A stretch of 45,790 nucleotides of DNA, from positions 1 through 45,790 of the forward strand of contig JAAYGI010000070.1 in assembly GCA_012727815.1 (NCBI GenBank), written 5' to 3'. Source of the DNA: Erysipelothrix sp. Lineage in GTDB: Bacteria; Bacillota_I; Bacilli_A; Erysipelotrichales; Erysipelotrichaceae. The position numbers and the translations under genes were made by a program. Of the stretch, positions 8,632 to 16,268 are shown piece by piece. Every line of letters begins with the position of its first letter. Within the stretch, counting starts at the first letter, position 1. Under the pieces are notes generated by a model. That model made no database searches and was not told the origin of the DNA. It saw only the letters and a program-made list of their open reading frames with translations.

Positions 8632-11561
8632 GAAAGTGGTACCTCCTCTTTCAATTGAATTGCTTCATCTAATTTAACACTTAGTAGTGATGAGACACCT
8701 TTTGTAGGCATGGTTACACCGTATAAGATATCACACTTAGCCATTGTTCCAGGTCTGTGTGTAATTAGAATGAATTGTGTATCATCATTTGATAATTCTT
8801 TAATATAATTTGCAAGACGATCAACATTTACCGCATCCAGTGCTGCTTCTACCTCATCAAAGATACAAAGTGGCACAGTTCTTGCTTTTATAATTGCAAA
8901 GAGTACTGATATAGCAATGAGCGATTTCTCTCCACCTGAGAACAGTCTAATATTTTGAACTGATTTCCCCGGAGGTTGAACATCAATATCAATTCCTGTA
9001 TTTAGTAAATCATTTGGGTCTTCAAGTACAAGCCTTGCACGTCCACCATTAAACAATTTAGCAAATACATCTTGAAGTTCATTGTTGATTTTATCAAACA
9101 TTTCTTTGAATTGAACTTCCATAATTTCATCCAACTCACTGATTACATTCAGAAGTAGTTCTCTACTTTCAACAAGTTCATTTAATTGTTTACTTAAGAA
9201 TTCAAATCTTTCATTTACTTCTTGGTACTCAGCAGGTGCATCTAAGTTAACATTACCAAGTTTTTGAATCTCGGTACGAAGTCTTAGTACATCTTCTTTT
9301 TGTTTTGCTTTTTCTTCATTGAATATGTTTTCAAGTGCATATTCGAATGTCATTTGATACTCAGATGACAAACGCGCATGGGCGTTATCTCTGTTTGTTT
9401 CAAAGCGTGTATTTTTTAGATTTAATTCATTTAATTTTGCACTTGATTCTCTGTCTTGTTTACGTAATTCTCTTATTTCTAATTCTTTACGTTGTAATTC
9501 TTGTGAGATACTCAAGCGACGTTCACGTGCAAGTGATAAACCGGATGTTAATTCATCACGTTCCATCAATGCTTTGTTTAATTCAGATACAACCTCATCT
9601 ACAATGTCCTCATGGCCACTCTTATCTGTTTCCAGTGAATCATAATCTGATTGTAAACTTTCGTATGCTGCACGTTTAACATCTAATAGAGGTTCAATTT
9701 GTGCAAGTGCAATACGTTTTTGCATTAAGGTTTCATTATCTTGACGATATTTCTTACTTGATGTTTCTAAGTTTAATTGAGCTTCATCAATTTGAACATC
9801 ATAACGTAAGTTTTGTTTCTCAATATTTTCTACTTCTATACGTAGTGATCGTGTTGAGTTGTTTGAATTACTCACACCACCTCCGGTCATACGTCCTCCA
9901 GTATGGATGACATCCCCTTCAAGTGTTACAATACGATAATTGTAATTTAATCTTTTAGATAGTACGTTTGCATTTTCAATTGAATCTACAATCACTACAT
10001 TTCCTAAAAGACTGTCTCTTAGGTCGAAGTATTTTTCATCACTTTCGACAAAATCACTTGCAAGTCCTAAGAATCCTTTAGCATGTTCACATACTGTCAG
10101 TGCATCTCTATTAACATAACGTGGTTTTACAACGTTTAATGGAATAAATGTTGCACGTCCTGATCTATTACGTTTAAGGAAATTAATGGCACTTACAGCT
10201 GCCTGTGAGTCTTGTGTAACAATATGCATGTTAGCACCAGCAAGTGTTGTATTAATCGCCACATCATAGTCTTTAAGTGGAACGAATAGGTTTGAGATAA
10301 CATCATGAATTCCAAAGATAGTATCTTTATTGTTCATAATCGTTTGAACACCAATATTAGCTTCAAATGGTTTGGATAATCTATGGTTAAGAATATTTAA
10401 ACGATCATTCAGCTTTGATTTTTGTTCTTCTATGAATCGAATGCTTTGTTGTTGCTGTGATATGACACGACTTGTATCTTGTGTACTTTGAAGTAGAAAC
10501 TCAGTTTCTGCTTTAAGTTCAGCATGACGTTTTTGTCTGTCTTCATATTCAAGTTTAGCTTGGTTCAATTGTGCAACGACTTCTTTAGCCTTCTCTTCAA
10601 CATTACCCACTTCAATTGTATATTTACGTTTCTCATCAATTTCAATTTTTCTTGTTTCTAAGATTCCTATTTCTCTAACAAGTTGCATCATCTTCTCTTG
10701 AGATTTATTAATCTCTTGATCTAACTTAAATTCATCTTGTCTTTTTGTTTCTAATTCGTGTTCATAAACTGATACACGTGTCTCAACATTTGCAAGTGTT
10801 GCTTCATAGGAATAAATCTCTTGATTGTTTTCATGGATTGAAGCATCGTATGTTTGAATTTCATCAACAAGTACAGAAACTTCAACTTGCTCAAGTGCAG
10901 CTCTTTTTTCATTATAAGATTCAGCCTTGAGTGCTGCTCTTTTTAAAGGCGCAACTTGTTTTCCAATCTCTTCTGTAATATCTTGCATACGTTCAACATT
11001 TTCTTGTGTACGTTCTAATTTACGAATAGATTCAACTTTACGTCTTTTATATTTAGCAACCCCTGCTGCTTCTTCGAATATAACACGTCTATCAATTGGA
11101 CGTGCTTCAGCAAAAAAGCTAATGGAACCTTGAGAGATAATACTTAATGAATCTCTACCAAGACCTGTATCTAATACTAAATCGTGAATATCTCTAAGTC
11201 TACAAGCGACTTTATTAATAAAGTATTCTGATTCTCTTGTATCTCTATATAACTTACGAGTTACTTCAACTTCTTCATAGTCACTGTTTAGAAATTTGTT
11301 TTCATTATTAAATACAAGTGTTACTGCAGCGATGTTAACTTTTTTTCTTGTTTCTGATCCGTTAAAAATAACATCTGTCATACTGCTACCACGCATTGAT
11401 TTTACGGACTGTTCTCCTAAAACCCATCGTATAGCGTCACTGATGTTACTCTTCCCACAACCATTGGGACCTACAACTCCTGTAACAGAGTCATCGAAAC
11501 TAATAACAACTTTATCTGCGAAGGATTTAAATCCCTGCATTTCTATCTTTTTGAGGAACAT
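8628..11561 (-). CDS. smc: Chromosome segregation ATPase SMC (short form)
   Basis: Condensin-like SMC protein that organises and segregates the chromosome. 977 residues. Walker A GPNGCGKSNISDAIRWVLGE lies near residue 32; two long coiled-coil arms flank a hinge (about 410-540, including RSGRATFIPL and HTGGRMTGGG); the C-terminal head carries the signature LFSGGEKSLIAISVLFAI and Walker B PLCIFDEVEAALD. The arms are shortened: Bacillus SMC is near 1186 residues, while Mollicutes P115-type SMCs are about 980. I chose ATG 11561 because AAGGAGG precedes it and the protein then begins MFLKKIEMQGFKSFAD; the upstream extension contains the promoter -10. No rnc gene precedes it, unlike the common rnc-smc-ftsY order. 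Confidence 0.97.
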   Translation of the reverse strand: MFLKKIEMQGFKSFADKVVISFDDSVTGVVGPNGCGKSNISDAIRWVLGEQSVKSMRGSSMTDVIFNGSETRKKVNIAAVTLVFNNENKFLNSDYEEVEVTRKLYRDTRESEYFINKVACRLRDIHDLVLDTGLGRDSLSIISQGSISFFAEARPIDRRVIFEEAAGVAKYKRRKVESIRKLERTQENVERMQDITEEIGKQVAPLKRAALKAESYNEKRAALEQVEVSVLVDEIQTYDASIHENNQEIYSYEATLANVETRVSVYEHELETKRQDEFKLDQEINKSQEKMMQLVREIGILETRKIEIDEKRKYTIEVGNVEEKAKEVVAQLNQAKLEYEDRQKRHAELKAETEFLLQSTQDTSRVISQQQQSIRFIEEQKSKLNDRLNILNHRLSKPFEANIGVQTIMNNKDTIFGIHDVISNLFVPLKDYDVAINTTLAGANMHIVTQDSQAAVSAINFLKRNRSGRATFIPLNVVKPRYVNRDALTVCEHAKGFLGLASDFVESDEKYFDLRDSLLGNVVIVDSIENANVLSKRLNYNYRIVTLEGDVIHTGGRMTGGGVSNSNNSTRSLRIEVENIEKQNLRYDVQIDEAQLNLETSSKKYRQDNETLMQKRIALAQIEPLLDVKRAAYESLQSDYDSLETDKSGHEDIVDEVVSELNKALMERDELTSGLSLARERRLSISQELQRKELEIRELRKQDRESSAKLNELNLKNTRFETNRDNAHARLSSEYQMTFEYALENIFNEEKAKQKEDVLRLRTEIQKLGNVNLDAPAEYQEVNERFEFLSKQLNELVESRELLLNVISELDEIMEVQFKEMFDKINNELQDVFAKLFNGGRARLVLEDPNDLLNTGIDIDVQPPGKSVQNIRLFSGGEKSLIAISVLFAIIKARTVPLCIFDEVEAALDAVNVDRLANYIKELSNDDTQFILITHRPGTMAKCDILYGVTMPTKGVSSLLSVKLDEAIQLKEEVPLS

Positions 11562-11585
11562 AGTACCCTCCTTTATATCCTTACT

Positions 11586-11614
11586 ATTATATCTTATTTC
11601 AAGCATAAATTGAA
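11586..11614 (-). promoter_or_regulatory. Putative smc operon promoter
   Basis: Minus strand: -10 TATAAT at 11586-11591, 17-bp spacer, weak -35 TTCAAT at 11609-11614. The smc ATG lies 25 nt below the -10. The perfect -10 makes this plausible; the -35 is poor. Confidence 0.5.
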
Positions 11615-11756
11615 GACATGGCACGTATTCTTAGTCTTATTTACATATGCAATTCGTTTTCATATTCACAAGCTAAACGATTTTACATGAACTTTTAATG
11701 AAATGCTACATTTACTATAAAAAATAATGTATAGTATGTATTATTGAGGTGAATAA

Positions 11757-12272
11757 ATGAATAAAAAAATTATAGGCATCATCGTAGTAAGTCTAATTGT
11801 ACTTATACTACCCCTTGCACTATACAGATACTTTAAACCTAAAGATGCCAACCCATTACAATTATCACAGATTATTAATGATACAATTCAGTATAATGAA
11901 TTTATTGATAACACTAAAGATTTTTCAGGTGAACATTTATTTTTAGTTACAAGTAATAAAGAGGATTCAGATTATATAGAATCCGCATTGGTAAGATCAC
12001 TCATTCAAGAAAATGAAAAAGATAACTTTGTACTACCACTAGAGAAACTAGAAACTGGTAATGCTAAGGACCTTACAGTTACTCAATTAAAAGATAAATT
12101 ACACATTGAAAACTCCCCGGCATTTGTTTATCTATTTGTTGATGACAAGGGCACAATTGATATTAAATCTACTTTTGAATATTATGAGTCTAATCCATTT
12201 ACTAAAGAAGAATTAAAGCAATGGCTTTATGCAAACGATTTATGGGTTGGCCCCATGCCTGATGAAAATTAA
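11757..12272 (+). CDS. Membrane-anchored protein of unknown function
   Basis: I do not recognise this 171-residue protein. It has a Lys-rich start (MNKKIIG) and one hydrophobic helix (about 5-24, IIGIIVVSLIVLILPLALY) with no lipobox Cys, so it is probably a membrane-anchored protein with the rest outside the cell. The outer part is acidic. The stretch around residues 110-135 (HIENSPAFVYLFVDDKGTI) resembles the cis-proline strand of thioredoxin-like folds, but no CxxC is present; that resemblance is only a guess. A ribosome binding site (TGAGGTGA) lies 6 nt before the ATG. It is a single-gene plus-strand unit between two minus-strand operons and ends at a strong terminator. Confidence 0.8.
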   Translation: MNKKIIGIIVVSLIVLILPLALYRYFKPKDANPLQLSQIINDTIQYNEFIDNTKDFSGEHLFLVTSNKEDSDYIESALVRSLIQENEKDNFVLPLEKLETGNAKDLTVTQLKDKLHIENSPAFVYLFVDDKGTIDIKSTFEYYESNPFTKEELKQWLYANDLWVGPMPDEN

Positions 12273-12299
12273 AATCACATCCTAGATGTGATTTTTTTT
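12272..12299. terminator. Bidirectional terminator between the 171-aa gene and mtnN
   Basis: Perfect 10-bp stem (12272-12281 with 12285-12294) and a 3-nt loop, followed by eight T on the plus strand and a TTTTAATTTT tract on the minus strand. The loop is exactly the mtnN stop codon (TAG) and the last mtnN codons form one arm, so it can serve both converging genes. Confidence 0.88.
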
Positions 12300-12974
12300 A
12301 TACTCATTTACAAATGCTTGTGTAATATTAGCACTGTTTTTACTTGCTAATAAAAGATACTTTTCAAATTCTACCTCGTTACCATCTTTAATAGGAACAT
12401 CAGAGATAGACCTAATAATTACAAATGGGATCTCTAAGCGTGATGCTACAGCACCTATTGCACTTGCTTCCATTTCAACACAGATTGCATCAGGATGTAT
12501 TTCTTTAATACGCTTATATGCGTAGGATTCAAATGTTACAAATTGATCTCCTGATACTATTTTCCCGCGGTGCACATTGTTTTTCAGTGAACGTACTGTT
12601 TTTTCAGTTAAATCTACAATGTCACTGTGTGTATGGTAAATAAACCTTGGGTCTTTGTGTGTATCTTCACCAATATCAAAATCATGACTTAAGACAAGAT
12701 CAGCGATTACAATATCTCCAACCTTTTGAATGTCTTGTAAGCCCCCTGCACTTCCAATATTGATAATAAGTTTTGGTTCAAAGTGTAAACTTAGGATAGA
12801 TGTTGTATAAGATGCATTGATCTTACCTACACCTGATTGACAAAGGATGACATCTTTTCCAGAAAGCATCATTTTTACAATTCTAATATCTTTGTATAAA
12901 GTATCTTCTACATTACTACCCAATGCTTTTAAAGCATCAAGTTCTTCTTGCATTGCTGCGATTATTAATATCAT
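12282..12974 (-). CDS. mtnN: 5'-methylthioadenosine/S-adenosylhomocysteine nucleosidase
   Basis: Cleaves adenine from methylthioadenosine and S-adenosylhomocysteine, removing the inhibitory by-products of SAM-dependent reactions. 230 residues, matching the family (about 230). Motifs: MILIIAAMQEELDAL at the N-terminus, QSGVGKINA, INIGSAGGL, GDIVIADLVLSHDFD, SGDQFV, CVEMEASAIGAVASR (catalytic Glu) and VIIRSISDVP (catalytic Asp). I chose ATG 12974 because AAGGAGC precedes it at proper spacing and it overlaps the methyltransferase stop as ATGA; an upstream extension has no ribosome binding site. Its place after a SAM-dependent methyltransferase fits recycling of the SAH that enzyme releases. Confidence 0.95.
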   Translation of the reverse strand: MILIIAAMQEELDALKALGSNVEDTLYKDIRIVKMMLSGKDVILCQSGVGKINASYTTSILSLHFEPKLIINIGSAGGLQDIQKVGDIVIADLVLSHDFDIGEDTHKDPRFIYHTHSDIVDLTEKTVRSLKNNVHRGKIVSGDQFVTFESYAYKRIKEIHPDAICVEMEASAIGAVASRLEIPFVIIRSISDVPIKDGNEVEFEKYLLLASKNSANITQAFVNEYKKNHI

Positions 12975-13642
12975 GTAAGCTCCTTTTTGAATATGCACAT
13001 TACTTTTTCTGCTTCTTCGATAATACCAGGTTGATCAAAATCTGAAAAGATAAGACTTGTATATCCTTTAGCTTCAAATCTTTGAATGATATCTTTGGGT
13101 TTAAATACCCATTGTAATACATTCTCATAAGTTCCATTTAGATAATTTATTGTATGAACCAATCTATCATCACTGACCTCTATCATGTATGAGTAATCAA
13201 AAGTATCATGAGACCCTTCCTCAAAATAACCCTCTTCAAATTCAATCAAGCGATAAGGATGGTGGAAATCGACAATAATAGTATCAGATAAAGATACTGC
13301 TGTTTCAACGAATTGATCCAAATCGTCTAAATTATCCATATAGTTCAAACTATCTCCAACACATATCAAAGTATCATATCTGTTTTCTTCTCTATAATCT
13401 AAGAAGTTACCGACTTTTATCTTACCTTTGAGCTTTGGATATTTTTCAAGTGCTGTATCAATCATTTTTGGATCGATATCAAGTCCCAGTACATTATAAT
13501 CTTGATCTAAAAGATTCAGTAAATCTGATGTACCACATGCAAATTCTAATATATTTTTTCCAGATATATGCTTTTTTAAGAATTCAAGATACATGTGTGT
13601 GCCTTCTATATCTGAAAAAAGCGCATCATATCTATTATCCAC
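12971..13642 (-). CDS. Class I SAM-dependent methyltransferase (YqeM-like)
   Basis: Predicted methyltransferase of 223 residues. The SAM-binding motif I is ILEFACGTSDLLNLL (about 31-45), motif II the acidic strand end in VLGLDIDPKMID, then TLICVGDSLNYM as motif III/IV. Substrate is unknown. It occupies the position of Bacillus yqeM, the last gene of the yqeH-yqeI-nadD-yqeK-yqeL-yqeM cluster, so it is probably the same family. I chose GTG 13642 because AAGGAA lies 7 nt upstream and it overlaps the rsfS stop as GTGGATAA; an earlier TTG (13669) would give a longer overlap with no ribosome binding site. Followed by mtnN with a 4-bp overlap. Confidence 0.85.
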   Translation of the reverse strand: MDNRYDALFSDIEGTHMYLEFLKKHISGKNILEFACGTSDLLNLLDQDYNVLGLDIDPKMIDTALEKYPKLKGKIKVGNFLDYREENRYDTLICVGDSLNYMDNLDDLDQFVETAVSLSDTIIVDFHHPYRLIEFEEGYFEEGSHDTFDYSYMIEVSDDRLVHTINYLNGTYENVLQWVFKPKDIIQRFEAKGYTSLIFSDFDQPGIIEEAEKVMCIFKKELT

Positions 13643-13958
13643 GGATAAATTCCTTGTATAGTTTGTCAATATCGTAGTGTGCGCGTTCTTCTGATGAGAA
13701 TACGTGTGCTACAACATCAATTGCATCAATAATTACCCAAGATTCTTCCCCTGCTTTACCTTGTTGTTTGATTTTGTATCCAGCTTCTAAAACAGCCTTT
13801 TCAACCGCATCAGCGATTGCTTTAACTTGTCTTGAACTTTGTGCTTCACATACAACAAATGCATCACAGATTGGACTTGTGTTCTTAAAGTCATAAACCT
13901 TAATGTCTTCTGCCTTTAAATCTTCCATTTTATCTATAATTAAGTCTAATAATTTCAT
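13635..13958 (-). CDS. rsfS: Ribosomal silencing factor RsfS
   Basis: Iojap/YbeB family protein of 107 residues that binds ribosomal protein L14 (uL14) and blocks subunit joining during starvation. Family features are visible: LKAEDIKVYDFKNTSPICDA near 14-33, FVVCEAQSSRQVKAIADAV, and the WVIIDAIDVVAHVF strand with ERAHYDIDKLY at the C-terminus. A good ribosome binding site (AAGGAG) precedes ATG 13958, which overlaps the nadD-yqeK stop as ATGA. The gene order matches the conserved nadD-yqeK-rsfS block. Confidence 0.95.
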   Translation of the reverse strand: MKLLDLIIDKMEDLKAEDIKVYDFKNTSPICDAFVVCEAQSSRQVKAIADAVEKAVLEAGYKIKQQGKAGEESWVIIDAIDVVAHVFSSEERAHYDIDKLYKEFIRG

Positions 13959-14965
13959 AGTGTCTCCTTCAAATATTTTTCGTTTAATGCTTTAACTGCT
14001 TTAAATCCTTTTCTTAGATCCCTTAGTGCCATATCTACATAAGGTTTTGTATTGTACTTTCTTTCTGGTTCACATTTATCAGCAATATACAGTGCCATTG
14101 CATAGGGGTTTGTACTTTGACCATTTACATGGCTTCTAATTGCAGATAAGATTTCTTTATCTTTGATATTATAATGTTTACTCAAAACAGCACTTCCACA
14201 AAAGCCATGATAGAAAGCAGGTGGCAGATCTAAGTGTTGGGGGTATAAACTTGCCATTAAGTTTTTTAACTCTTCTTTAGGCCACTCTTTGCACCAATCA
14301 TGAGTCATCGCGATAAGACGCATCTTATCTTCATCAAGATTGTGTTGTTTGGCTAATTGAATTGCTAAATCTGTAACCCTTAGGGTATGTTGATACCTTT
14401 TATCACTCATTTTATTTTCTGTTAAAGGATTTAGATATAAACCTTTTAACATCATGTATCTAAGAATACTTTTTTTAGTATTGGTAGATTGTCCGTTTCT
14501 AATATCGGTAGATGATACATCTACACTGCTTCCCTTGATAGTTTTATAGGTATGATCATGATGATAGCCACTACGATCATAGACAATAAATTCAACCAGG
14601 GCATTTAACTTTTCAAATTTATACCATTTATCTAAATGTTCAATTTGATCTGATCCTATTAGCCATGAAAATTTCACATCTTTGTTTATACTTAGTAAAT
14701 GTTTTACTGTGTCATAAGAATATGATGGTATCGGTAAGTCTTTTTCAACTGTAGATAGTTTCATCTTCTTAAAGGGTTGAATCATAAGTTCAATCATTTT
14801 TTGTCGGTCTTCAAATGCTGTTCCCGCTTCTTTGAAGGGATTTATAGCAGCTAAAAGAAACCAAAGTTCATCTGCTTTAGTTTCTTTGAGTGCTGCTTTT
14901 GCAATTTGTAAATGTCCCGTATGAATTGGGTCAAAAGATCCGCCAAATAATATGATATGTCTCAA
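13955..14965 (-). CDS. nadD: Fused nicotinate-nucleotide adenylyltransferase / HD-domain YqeK protein
   Basis: Bifunctional fusion of 336 residues. N-terminal part (1 to about 185) is NadD, which makes deamido-NAD from nicotinate mononucleotide and ATP: FGGSFDPIHTGHLQIA carries the HxGH nucleotidyl-transfer motif, and VSSTDIRNG is the ISSTxIR-type motif. The C-terminal part (about 190-336) is a YqeK HD hydrolase, a family shown elsewhere to cleave Ap4A: RYQHTLRV, MTHDWCKE, IRSHVNG and LYIADKCEP supply the His/Asp ligands. In Bacillus these are two adjacent genes; the fusion is known in Mollicutes. Translation must begin at TTG 14965, because the family motif starts 5 residues later and there is no earlier in-frame start in the yhbY overlap; GGGAGG lies 11 nt upstream. 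Confidence 0.93.
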   Translation of the reverse strand: MRHIILFGGSFDPIHTGHLQIAKAALKETKADELWFLLAAINPFKEAGTAFEDRQKMIELMIQPFKKMKLSTVEKDLPIPSYSYDTVKHLLSINKDVKFSWLIGSDQIEHLDKWYKFEKLNALVEFIVYDRSGYHHDHTYKTIKGSSVDVSSTDIRNGQSTNTKKSILRYMMLKGLYLNPLTENKMSDKRYQHTLRVTDLAIQLAKQHNLDEDKMRLIAMTHDWCKEWPKEELKNLMASLYPQHLDLPPAFYHGFCGSAVLSKHYNIKDKEILSAIRSHVNGQSTNPYAMALYIADKCEPERKYNTKPYVDMALRDLRKGFKAVKALNEKYLKETL

Positions 14966-15246
14966 ACTACGATTCGACCTCCCTTATTGTATCTATAGAC
15001 TACAATAACTCTACCCACAATACTTACAACATCACATGAGAAATCTTCAGATAATTTATCTGCAACCTCTTGTGCTGTTATAGGTGCTGTTTTTTGTAGA
15101 CTTACCTTTACCAGGTTGTGTTTTAATAAAGCATTTTCAAAACTTTCAAGTACAGTATCTGTAATACCGTGCTTTCCAATTTGTACGATTGCTTTTTCAT
15201 CGTGTGCTAAACTTCTTAATTGTTTCTTTTTATCATTTGATAACAT
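14962..15246 (-). CDS. yhbY: CRM-domain RNA-binding protein YhbY/YqeI
   Basis: Small ribosome-associated RNA-binding protein, 94 residues, made of a single CRM (CRS1-YhbY) domain. LSNDKKKQLRSLAHDEKAIV opens the domain, IGKHGITDTVLESFENAL contains the family GxxG loop, and VVSIVGRVIVVYRY closes it. The family binds pre-50S particles. The start codon shares one base with the yqeH stop (TAATG), and the stop overlaps the nadD start (TTGA). It is in the same position as in the Bacillus yqeH cluster, although aroE (aroD), which lies between the two in Bacillus, is missing here. Confidence 0.94.
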   Translation of the reverse strand: MLSNDKKKQLRSLAHDEKAIVQIGKHGITDTVLESFENALLKHNLVKVSLQKTAPITAQEVADKLSEDFSCDVVSIVGRVIVVYRYNKGGRIVV

Positions 15247-16268
15247 TAAATGATCGCCTTTCTGAGGATTACTTCTGCTGAAGTATCCATTACTGTTTCT
15301 AAACTTTTTAGTTTACCCTGTATTGTAATAAATCCAACATCAAATACTTCTAAATCTACACGATCCATTTGTGTTGGCCATGTACGTTTTCTGTATTCTG
15401 TGTCTTTAATCATAAATTCATGCTCTAAACCTAAGTTCACTTCTGCTCTTTCAGGTTTCACACGTTTTACTTTAAATGGTAAATAACTTACAAGGTTGAT
15501 TGTTTTAACTGGGTCTACAACAATGTATCCCAAGTTACCAATCATAATTGCTTGTTTTTCATATATTTGAATAACCATTGGCTTAATACCTTTGGTAGGT
15601 GCAAGCATTAAAAGGTTTTCATCTGTAAATTTATTAACAAGATTACTCTCTTGAATAAATCCTGGTGTATCATAAACATCAAATGATTCATTTTCAATAT
15701 GAATAATACCAGCTGTTGTTGATGATACCGGTGATACAGAGAGTTGGTCATCTTTTAACAGTGTGTTAAGTAAAGAAGACTTCCCTGCATTAATACATCC
15801 TACAAATGCAACAGGTGCATCATCTAGGTATGGCATTAATGGTTCAAGTGTCGCATATTTTTTAGCTGATACAAAGATTACTTCCATAATTGATATGTTG
15901 TATTCTTTTAACAATCTCATAATCGATTGTTTTAATTTATTATCAGATACTGAACGTGGCAGTAAGTCGCGTTTATTAACGACAAGTACGACATCTTTAT
16001 TATGAAGTGCTCTGATAAGACCACTGTGTAAGGATTGGTTTAAATGCATAATATCTACAATCCAGAAGATATGTCCATCAAATCCTTCAATAAATTGTGC
16101 TGTTTCAGCACTGTCTACATCTGCTTTAACACGTTTAAAATCTCTATAATGGCGTAAGCGGAAGCATGATTGACAGATATGGTGATCTAATGATCTAACA
16201 TATCCTTGTCCATCTTTGTCTTCTGTTTGAAGTATTGCACCGCATGCCATACATTTTCTTTCTGTCAT
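15246..16268 (-). CDS. yqeH: Ribosome biogenesis GTPase YqeH
   Basis: Circularly permuted GTPase needed for 30S subunit assembly, 340 residues. An N-terminal zinc finger is visible (CMACGA at 6-11 and CQSC at 33-36). The GTP-binding motifs come in permuted order: G4 VNKRDLLP, G5 region IFVSAKK, then G1 GCINAGKSSLLNTLL and G3 DTPGF. The C-terminal domain after about 220 is the YqeH-specific RNA-binding region. The start overlaps the purB stop as ATGA; the ribosome binding site is weak (TAGGA), so coupling with purB translation is likely. Confidence 0.96.
   Translation of the reverse strand: MTERKCMACGAILQTEDKDGQGYVRSLDHHICQSCFRLRHYRDFKRVKADVDSAETAQFIEGFDGHIFWIVDIMHLNQSLHSGLIRALHNKDVVLVVNKRDLLPRSVSDNKLKQSIMRLLKEYNISIMEVIFVSAKKYATLEPLMPYLDDAPVAFVGCINAGKSSLLNTLLKDDQLSVSPVSSTTAGIIHIENESFDVYDTPGFIQESNLVNKFTDENLLMLAPTKGIKPMVIQIYEKQAIMIGNLGYIVVDPVKTINLVSYLPFKVKRVKPERAEVNLGLEHEFMIKDTEYRKRTWPTQMDRVDLEVFDVGFITIQGKLKSLETVMDTSAEVILRKAII

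Noticed and set aside
9335-9679. 114-codon plus-strand frame inside smc
   Set aside because: Shadow of the coiled-coil coding region; repetitive His/Leu/Val/Ile content typical of antisense frames.
11296-11613. 105-codon plus-strand frame opposite the smc start
   Set aside because: Antisense to the SMC head domain and the smc promoter; no family resemblance.
11562-11624. 21-codon upstream extension of smc
   Set aside because: Contains the TATAAT promoter element and the ribosome binding site; the SMC family starts at MFLKKIE.
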